Shown here: one piece after another, positions 56,465 through 64,000 of the stretch
Layout of the letters: every line of letters starts with the position of its first letter
How positions within the stretch are numbered: position 1 is the first letter of the stretch
Assembly: GCA_023376005.1 (NCBI GenBank)
Contig: CM042152.1
Span: forward strand, 85,088,344 to 85,152,343
Direction: 5' to 3'
Source: Doryteuthis pealeii
Taxonomy: Eukaryota > Mollusca > Cephalopoda > Myopsida > Loliginidae
Length of the DNA: 64,000 bases
Made by a program: the position numbers and the translations under genes
Notes under the pieces: generated by a model
What the model was told of the DNA's origin: nothing
Database searches by the model: none
What the model saw: the letters and a program-made list of their open reading frames with translations, nothing else

Positions 56465-56920
56465 CTTAATATCAAAATTGATGCTATATTTTTTCATATT
56501 AATCCCTTTTTAAATAATTCCTTCTTCAATTCTAGTAAGTTTTCCTCTTAGAATTTGATAGTTCAAAGTTTTTATTATCCATCTAATATCAAAATGAATG
56601 TGGTGCTAATGCAGAATAGCGCGCAAGAGATAATATCATTACATTATATATAAAAAGAATTACATTTCCGGAAATACCCAATACCTTTTGAAATGTTAGG
56701 GTTAGGCTACTTCTTCAGGAGTTTCTGTAATCTAAACCTATTTATACGTAAAATGCGATTCTAATGATATTATCTCTTGCGCGCTATTCTGCATTTGTAC
56801 AATTAATGCTATATTTTTTCATATTAATCTCTTATCAAATTCTTCCTCGTTCAATTCGAGTAAACTTTCATCTTAGAATTTGATACTTCAAAATTTGTAT
56901 TATAGTCCTAACTAAGGTTG
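56465..56920. repeat. direct repeats flanking a perfect 34-bp inverted repeat element
   Basis: The block gatgctatattttttcatat ... cttagaatttgatagttcaa at 56478-56575 recurs diverged at 56805-56905. Between them lies an element with perfect 34-bp inverted termini (56608-56641 and 56762-56795; gcagaatagcgcgcaagaga). Confidence 0.8.
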
Positions 56921-57005
56921 GTTTGGTTTTATACAAAACCAGAAATGTGTATCACTCACTCAGTTGCAAATTGGAATGAAAATTGATTGATTCACTTTAG
57001 AATAT

Positions 57006-57574
57006 TTAACTCTTAACATCCTATACCGCCTCATTCCACCCAGCTGGAAGTCACATTTGTTTTCCTAATCTGCCCTAAATGATAGCCTTTGTTTAAATGT
57101 AATATTAAACATATTTAGAAATGAAGAGGCCATTTTTGATAATCTTTAGAGGAATGGGGCTTGGACTTTGTTTAAATGTAATATTAAACATATAAGTCTT
57201 TATTTTTAGGGAAATAACAGGTAACTTTAAATGAAGAGGCCATTTTTAGCCATATCCTTATATGAATGGGGCTCTGGACTTTGTTTAAATGTAATATTAA
57301 AAATATTTAGAAGTCTTTATTTTTAGGGAAATAACAGGTAACTTTAAATGAAGAGGCCATTTTTAGCCATTTTTTGATAAATCCTTATAGGAATAGGGCT
57401 TGGACTTTGTTTAAATGTAATATTAAACATATTTAGAAGTCTTTAATTCAAGGGAAATAACAGGTAACTTTAAATGAAAAGGCCATTTTTAACCATTTTA
57501 AATTTTTTTTTATAAATCCTTAGAGGAAAAGGGCTCTGGACTTAGAAAATTCTCAACAGGATGTTAAGAGTTAA
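57006..57574. mobile_element. TIR element with tandem units (family F), second copy
   Basis: Ends ttaactcttaacatcctata and aacaggatgttaagagttaa; four to five internal units beginning ctttgtttaaatgtaatatt, more diverged than in the copy at 13607-14095 and with deletions. Confidence 0.85.
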
Positions 57575-57661
57575 AATGTAATCATTGTAATAAGATTTTT
57601 GCTATGTATTATTTTTGTTGACTTACAGTTATATATATATTTATTATTATTATTATTATTA

Positions 57662-57910
57662 CTAGCAAAAAATGTGCAACCTCCAGGCATAAGCATTTAA
57701 GTTTTAATATAAAGAAATATATTGATTTAGAAAGACTAACAAAATTAAATAAGAACGCATATAAAAATATTACTTATTTTGATTATATTTTAATTGGTTT
57801 CTATATAAAATCATTCATAGGATTGATTTTAATTGGTTGGAGAATAAAACCATAATATTAGAGATCAATAACACCAAGTAATTATTTATTAAAACCGGTT
57901 TTGTTAAAAA
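57662..57910 (-). mobile_element. Helitron-like element (family G), 3' part
   Basis: ctagcaaaaaatgtgcaacc at the left edge (CTAG terminus on the minus strand, hairpin degraded), then the shared agaaagactaacaaaattaa and accggttttgttaaaaactg. Confidence 0.6.
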
Positions 57911-58199
57911 CTGAACTAGAAATTGATTTCTTCACTTTAGAATATTTAAAGTGTATCACTAAATGTCATTAATAAAGTTGGCTTGACTTTATACAAAGCC
58001 AGAAATACGTACGTCTCAGAAAACGAAATGTTGCTTAAATTTAGCACCAGACCAAAGGTGGGAGCATCTGGTGAGGATTGAACTCACTACTCAGTTATAA
58101 CAGGTTTGTGAGACTGTTTATACTTAACAGAAATAGAAGTAAACAGGGTTAGTTACAATAGTATTTTCTGCTACTCAGGAAAGGTACAAGGCCAATACA

Positions 58200-58560
58200 G
58201 ATTGTATATTCGGGTTAATAACTTTTATTGGTGCAATATATGAAATGTAAGTTAAGTGTACAAAGCGTTTGTGTAAGAGTTCGTACAGTTCATACTAAAG
58301 TTGCCAGAGACGTTTGCTCGGCGGGAAGTATTATATAATGTATGAGACAAGGGTTACTTAGCTCTGTAGAATTGTATTCTGTAATTGTTTTTTGTTGCAG
58401 TAGTCTGTTGAGTTGTCAGTTTGCCTATTCGGATGATGCTGACCTTAATTCGGCGCTGCAAAAAACCTGGTCCGACTTCAGTGCCTGCGGATTCTGTTCT
58501 GATGATTTTAAGGGCTCTGCCCCCTGGCATCTGCTTTCAGGAACTCATTAAGGGGCAGAT
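58200..58560 (-). other. possible solo LTR
   Basis: On the minus strand there is a TATATAAT box (near 58333), AATAAA (near 58222) and a GC-richer body with tctgccccttaatgag / ggggcaga inverted at its start. These fit an LTR, but no TG...CA ends or target duplication could be fixed. A chance 69-codon ORF is on the plus strand. Confidence 0.25.
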
Positions 58561-58669
58561 AACCCAAATTTCCGATATACTTTAAAAATTAAGTATGACT
58601 TAAATTTGGCATAAACTTAGTACTCAGTAGTAAGTCTAGTTTGCTAACCATTGCACTATGACATGGTCA

Positions 58670-58927
58670 GTATCTGATGGTGAGGCTCCAGTTCTGGAGA
58701 TCTGGGAAGTATGGAGTACACCTTCATTGGCAGGTCCACTCTGACCCGGAGTGGTAGTACCTATTTAGGTCCCATCTATAGGTCAAATAGATTTGTTTAA
58801 AGATTATTTGTATTCGATAGGACTGTGTGCAAAAAAAAAAAAATCCTCAAAAACCTAAACAACACAAAAGAAATGTTAGCATAAACATAGAAGGAAGAGA
58901 ATTCCTTAATCCTAGATGGGTGGACAT
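58670..58927 (+). mobile_element. SINE family C in duplicated segment, copy 2
   Basis: tgatggtgaggctccagttc, tggcaggtccactctgaccc ggagtgg, gaagagaattccttaatcct. Uninterrupted equivalent of 55080-55120 plus 55506-55690. Confidence 0.75.
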
Positions 58928-58929
58928 TA

Positions 58930-59445
58930 GGGTAGGTTGATTTTTTTTTTTTCCCTTTTTAAAAAATATCAAATTCTCTCAAACTGTGAAATTTGTGTGT
59001 TGGTTTAATGAATACTGATACCAAAAACTAAATCTCTTACTTGCACCATTATTTGAGGAAATAGCATCAAATATCATCTACTAAAATGCACCAAAAATCC
59101 TCGTTTTCGCAACATTTAGCCTAGAAATTGGTTAGAAAATTTAGCAATTTCAATATCTAAAACAGAAAAGATTGTCATTTTAACAGAAACAAAAAAAAAA
59201 AAAAGAAAGAAATATCATAACTAGAATTCAAATTGAAAATATACCCCCCCCCCATCACCACCGACACCTTCGATATGCTGCTTTTTACCTAATCATTAAG
59301 CTGTAACAATAACATTTAAAAAAATTGAAATCTATTTCCATGAATGAAGGCAAAGTTTTAAAGAAAAATATTTTGTGTGGTAATTCTTTGTTAATTTGCA
59401 ACTTTTACCACATGGGAGACGTTACAGTTCAAAATCAACCTACTC
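58930..59445. mobile_element. TA-flanked MITE, family 1
   Basis: Inverted copy of the element at 230-731, with GGGTAGGTTGA at the left and CAACCTACTC at the right (one substitution), TA on both sides. It interrupts a duplicated segment whose uninterrupted version lies near 55690. Confidence 0.8.
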
Positions 59446-59577
59446 TAGTGGATATGCTATTAAGATCAATCATAAAACATGGGACCCATTTAAAAAGATT
59501 AATCATAACATAGATTTGGTCAAGGCCACAAATATGAGGGTACTTACTAAGGATCACACTTACTAATAACTAGTAGT
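59446..59577 (+). repeat. duplicated segment, copy 2 continued
   Basis: gtggatatgctattaagatc to ataactagtagtatttggat, nearly identical to 55695-55830. Confidence 0.8.
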
Positions 59578-59946
59578 ATTTGGATTATTCAGACTATTGT
59601 CCTCATCTTTGCTATCTGTACAACGTTTCAGCCGATGTGCCCTTTGGCCTTCTTCAGGTATTTTTTGTCAGACTCGGGAATCTTCTCAAACTCGGCCAGA
59701 AACATTGTACAGATAACAATAAAGATGAGGACAATAGTCCAAATAATACTAATTATCAAGCCTCATCTCAAAAATTCAGAGAAATAGTACAGATAAAAAT
59801 AAATATGAGGACAATAGTCCAAATAATACTAATTATCAAGCCTCATCTCAAAAATTCAGAGAAATAGTACAGATAACAATAAAGATGAGGACAATAGTCC
59901 AAATCCAAATAATACTAATTATCAAGCCTCATCTCAAAAATTCAGA
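59578..59946. mobile_element. family L foldback element with triplicated right arm
   Basis: The right arm unit gtacagataacaataaagat ... aaaattcagagaaata repeats with an 80-bp period at 59707, 59787 and 59867. Confidence 0.85.
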
Positions 59947-59966
59947 GAAATTACTACTAACTGTTC

Positions 59967-60090
59967 TGCCTAACTAGCTTGTTAACCACTACGCCATAAT
60001 GAGGTGCTAAAAACTCAAAAACGTGTAGATTAGATTTAGCAAGTTTGGGGCACTGAATGAGGATTGAACTCAAGTACTTAGTAATAATAG
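59967..60090 (-). mobile_element. SINE family N
   Basis: agcttgttaaccactacgcc, ataatgaggtgct, gaatgaggattgaactcaag. Confidence 0.6.
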
Positions 60091-60189
60091 CAATACAAGC
60101 TTGATAGCCCCTCCCCCCTATGAACACATAGAATGGGGGGGGGAACCTTTTCAAGTTTAAAAGTCATTTTGAAATTTATTATTTGCTTC

Positions 60190-60560
60190 TAATGGTTATT
60201 CAAATGATATTAGAGATCAATAATACCAAGTGATTATTTATTAAACCCAGTTTTGTTAAAACCATTATGCAAATTAGCCACACCATATGTTACGTAAACC
60301 TTTATTTCTTAGTGATATATAAGACACATTGCAAGATTTTAACGCACTAATAATGAGTCTGTTTTGAGACAAATCTAATTCAGATTTTCATAGACATCGT
60401 TAATAAATAAGATTTTTTCTATATATTAATGATTTTGACTATAAATTAAATACTCATTGATAAACTTGAGCAATTCCTGAGGGTATTGTGATGTAAGCAG
60501 TGATGAGATTTCAGTTACAAACACTGAATCTTAATTATAAATAATGATTATTATCAAAAA
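60190..60560 (-). mobile_element. Helitron-like element (family G), 5' and central part
   Basis: agagatcaataataccaagt, agttttgttaaaaccattat, gccacaccatatgttacgta, then gatttcagttacaaacactg, matching 50330-50440. The CTAG end is absent. Confidence 0.5.
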
Positions 60561-61456
60561 GTTTACTAATATATACAAATAAGTATTTTAGTTATATATT
60601 ATTAAAACAAGTTAAATAATCTGTTAGCATATTAATTTTTTTATCATTAATATATATTTGACTTTTTAGTCTCTTAAAATCTTCATACGCAATTATAGTT
60701 TTGTTAAAGATGAGTATTGTTTATGTTATATCCCGAGATGTAGGAATAACAAATGATAATAAAAACAGTGAAATATGTTTAACATATAACAATATTTGTT
60801 TTACTTATTCTCACTGACATGAATACAGTGGATGGTTTTGGATAGAATTCAACTGTGTGTGTATCATGTGTGTGGTTACACATGGGCCAATCCTTTGTCT
60901 GCCTGACTCTCTACTTGTCAGTTTTCTGTCTCACTGCTAGTCAGTGAGTATATCCGGTGTAGAATCGTTAGGGGGAGATAACTTTCCCTAACAGTTTAAG
61001 AATTTAAAGCCATACTTGTCCTTTTTTTTTTTGTTTTTTTTTCCTCTTATTTCTTTTGATTCTTTCCTTTTTTATAAAGTTTGTTCTTTGTTTAAGATAT
61101 GATACCAGTGACTGGATTTTTGCTAAATCTTCAGAATATATGAAAATTCTTATTTATATTGAATTTTTATTTTATCTAATGGAGAAATAAATTGCTTTAT
61201 TCCTATTCTTTTAGATTTATAAAAAATATTATTTTTATTCAGTTTGTCTTCTTGTAACATGACTAGATATTTTATTTAGTATATAATTAAAAAAAATAGC
61301 TTTGTACATTTTGTATTTAAATTTTTCTTAGAATTCAGGTTTATTTCCAGAAAGCCAACATTCCAACTCCTCTTGTGATTAAATTATATAAAGAAAACGT
61401 GGGAATTAAAATTAGATAATATTTCTCTTTAAAAAAAATTAATGGATTATACAATA
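60561..61456. other. intergenic AT-rich sequence
   Basis: A moderately complex stretch at 60830-60985 (gtgtgtggttacacatgggc ... gttagggggagataactttc) is free of the repeat families. No gene recognised. Confidence 0.4.
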
Positions 61457-61933
61457 GGGTAGGTTGATTTTTTTTTTTTTTTTTCACTGTTTTAGAAATA
61501 TCAAATTCTCTCAAACAGCAAAAATTGTGTTTTGGTTTAATAGATACTGATACCAAAAATTAGATCTCTTACTTGCACCATTGTTTGAGGAAATAGCATC
61601 AAAGATCATCTACTAAAATGCACCAAAATTGCTCATTTTCTCAAAATTTAGCTGAGAAAATTGGTTAGAAATTATAGCAATTTCAATATTTAAAACAGAA
61701 AAGGTTGTTATTTCTAGAATTCAAACTGAAAATATGTCCCCCCCCCCATCACAACTGACACCTCTGATATGCGGCTTTTACTTAATAAAATGTAACAGTG
61801 ATAACATTTGAAAAGATTGAAATCTATTTACTTAAAAAAATTTTAAAGAAAAATGTTTTGCGTGTTAATTCTTTATATTAATTTGCAACTTTCACCACAT
61901 GGGAGACATTACAGTTCCAAAATTGATCTACCC
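61457..61933. mobile_element. TA-flanked MITE, family 1
   Basis: Third copy, same orientation as the one at 58930. Left end GGGTAGGTTGA after TA, right end GATCTACCC before TA. The internal sequence keeps the conserved blocks around GCACCATT and CCACATGGGAGA. Confidence 0.8.
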
Positions 61934-62244
61934 TATTATACAGTCCTGGTCACAATTATTGTTGGCACCCATAAAATTTCAGTGCATAGAATATCTCCGG
62001 TGGAAGTTGGGGTGGGGAATGAATTTAGTGAACTTTGATCCATTGATAACTCAGAGTTGGTAAAAGAGAAAATTCTAAAACAAGTTTATATAAATTTGGT
62101 TATTTTCAATTTATTTCAGAACGATATAGCAAAATAAATAAATAAATAAAATGGGTGCTTATAATGGTGACCTGGACTGTGTTTGTAAATATGAATATCT
62201 TCTAACAAAATTCTTTACTCTTTACTTATCTTTTTCACTATTTC

Positions 62245-62503
62245 TTATAAGTACTTACCTTTTTGTTCTTAGTCTTGGTTAAAGTAAGGGTTACCGGAAT
62301 CCAAACTATTTTAGACTTTATCTTTATCTGATGCAAGTATCATTGGGGAATGAGAAAATATTTGTAAACAAGCCAACACTGCTGCATTTATCAAAACTTT
62401 TCTCGTTCCCCAATGATACTTGCATCAGAAATATATGTTTGACTTTGGGTTACTTCTACCAAACTTTTAACCTAGACTATCTAGTAAAAAGTACTTATGA
62501 CTA
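62245..62503. mobile_element. foldback element with 31-bp perfect inner arms
   Basis: tctgatgcaagtatcattgg ggaatgag (from 62327) pairs with its complement ending at 62429. Weaker outer pairing extends to ataagtacttac and aagtacttatga. Confidence 0.8.
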
Positions 62504-63149
62504 GAACCTCCTTTTTTGTTCTCTCCCATTCCTCCAGTGTCTTTTTTTGTTCTCTCCCATTCCTCCACTCTCATTCCTCCACTCTTATTTTTTTCCTCTC
62601 TCTCTTTCCTCCACTCTTATTTTTTCCTCTCTCTTTTGTCAATCCTTTTATATTTTTATAAAAAACAAAATGAGAATTCTCTTGTAGAACATTTTTGTTT
62701 GAAGACAAAAAATGTTTTCAATATTTCATACTAAGTATTCATTTTGCAAAAAACAAAATAAAAAATACAAAAAAAAAAAAAAAAGAAAAAAAACTGATTT
62801 TGAAGCAAAGCAAAAAATGTCTATTCCACTTAGCGCTAAAAATTAATTTTAGAACAAATATCAAATTATTTTTTAATAATCATATTTGCATGCTTTTTTG
62901 AGGGTTTTTTTTTATGTGGCAAAATTGAGATCATTTTGTTTGTAACATTTTTTTTTTTTGTTGGACAAATTTAAGTTGCTTATATGATTGTAATGTTTGA
63001 CTTGCTCATCCCCAAAAGACAAATGTCCACTGTTTTATAAAAGGATCCCATACAATCATATATATAATGTTGTAATTTGGTTCTTGAGTTTTAAGAAACT
63101 CGAAGTACCAGTTCTGCCATTGTTATTTGTCAATAAAAATGTGGTAGAA

Positions 63150-63187
<38 letters not shown>

Positions 63188-63570
63188 TGAGAGCAAACAT
63201 ATGATTGGAATTTTGTGTAACATTTATTACAGTTACTTCCTCATTTGTGAAATATACATTTTTTTTTTCCACAAAAACTTTTTCTCCTGACAATGACCTG
63301 AATTTGAAACTAGTTGAGAACAATCAAAAAAAGAAATATCCCTAATTGTTTTATCACTTTTGTTCATCTTATATATATATATATATTTTTTTTTTTTCAA
63401 CCTCTTTGCTTGTTCTGGTTCTTTAAAACAGAAAATGGTTTCATAGTAATATTTTTTTCTTTTATATTTTTTGTCTTGTCATTGGTGCTAGATAAAATCA
63501 TTAGTTGTTTACCATAGATTATCTGGTTTTATATCTACTTGCTTTACATGCATAAATGTCTTCTTTATTT
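62504..63570. other. intergenic sequence with (CT)n and T-rich repeats
   Basis: A degenerate ctctcccattcctccactc tandem at 62515-62640 and a (CT)n tract at 63151-63187. No gene seen. Confidence 0.45.
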
Positions 63571-63930
63571 TTAAGTTTAATTTTTTTTATAATTTAAAAT
63601 GTTTTTTTTTTCTTCATAATTTTTTTTTATAATTTAAAATTTTTTTTTTCATAGTTTTTTTTTTATAATTTAAAAATTCTTTTTTCATAATTTTTTTAAT
63701 AATTAAAATTTTTTTTTCATAATTCTTTTAATAATTTAAAAAGTTTTTTTCATATTTTTTTTAATTTAAAGTTTTTTTTATTCATTATTTTTTTATTTAA
63801 TTTTTTTTTTTTTTTTTTTTAATTCAAAAAGTTTTTTTATTCATTATAATTGTTTTAATTAATTTAAAAAGATTTTTTTATAATTTTTTTTAATTAAAAA
63901 ATTTTTTTTATTCATTATAATTTTTTTTCC
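63571..63930. repeat. AT-only degenerate tandem repeat
   Basis: About eight units of ataatttaaaa plus a poly-T run plus tcat, unit length about 40-50 bp. Confidence 0.8.
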
Positions 63931-64000
63931 TTTGAAATTAACATTTGAAATAGTTTTCTAAGTTTTGATCAAAGTGAAAAACACATATTGACAAACGTCT

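Noticed and set aside
58342..58551. 69-codon ORF with signal-peptide-like start
   Set aside because: Lies on the opposite strand of a likely repeat or LTR relic; no splice or transcript signal.

Overview
This is an AT-rich, repeat-dense animal genomic window. It holds one recognisable host gene, the 3' part of XPO4 (exportin-4), at 5876-18822 on the plus strand. Eight coding exons with GT/AG junctions and consistent phases join into about 304 residues ending ...ARGILCVK-stop, which matches the C-terminal quarter of vertebrate exportin-4 (full length about 1150 aa). The rest of the gene must lie upstream of position 1. Long intronic repeats, several tRNA-derived SINE families, many (TA)n/(CA)n arrays and LINE relics suggest a mollusc, most likely a cephalopod such as an octopus. 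The organism call is inference; no marker in the window settles it.

Layout: 1-5875 is upstream intron with a TA-flanked MITE, two SINEs, a foldback element and an antisense reverse-transcriptase relic. 5876-18822 holds the XPO4 exons with introns of 1.0-2.7 kb, each carrying SINEs, MITEs or LINE tails; the last intron holds a tandem array of acceptor-like units. 18823-about 19560 is the likely 3' UTR. 19600-64000 is intergenic as far as I can see: I find no convincing exon there. It contains repeat families, a 610-bp CT microsatellite (22072-22682), a 10-unit GC-rich minisatellite with a 42-bp period (46938-47370), many palindromic elements, LINE 3' ends and a local segmental duplication (55080-56040 versus 58710-60000).

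The most interesting structure is a pair of SINE-like repeats at 27047-27470 and 43377-43900 that join a tRNA-like RNA polymerase III head to a hammerhead self-cleaving ribozyme. The copy at 27311-27356 keeps every core base I can check; the copy at 43732-43777 restores full stem I pairing but has lost the catalytic G8. A second, unrelated tRNA-like repeat at 28051-28180 has the same head-plus-hammerhead layout. Several other repeats in the window carry weaker CTGANGA...hairpin...GAAA motifs. The repeats also record insertion history: SINE-in-SINE and SINE-in-LINE nesting, filled and empty site pairs, hAT-like 8-bp duplications, TA duplications and Helitron-like 3' ends.
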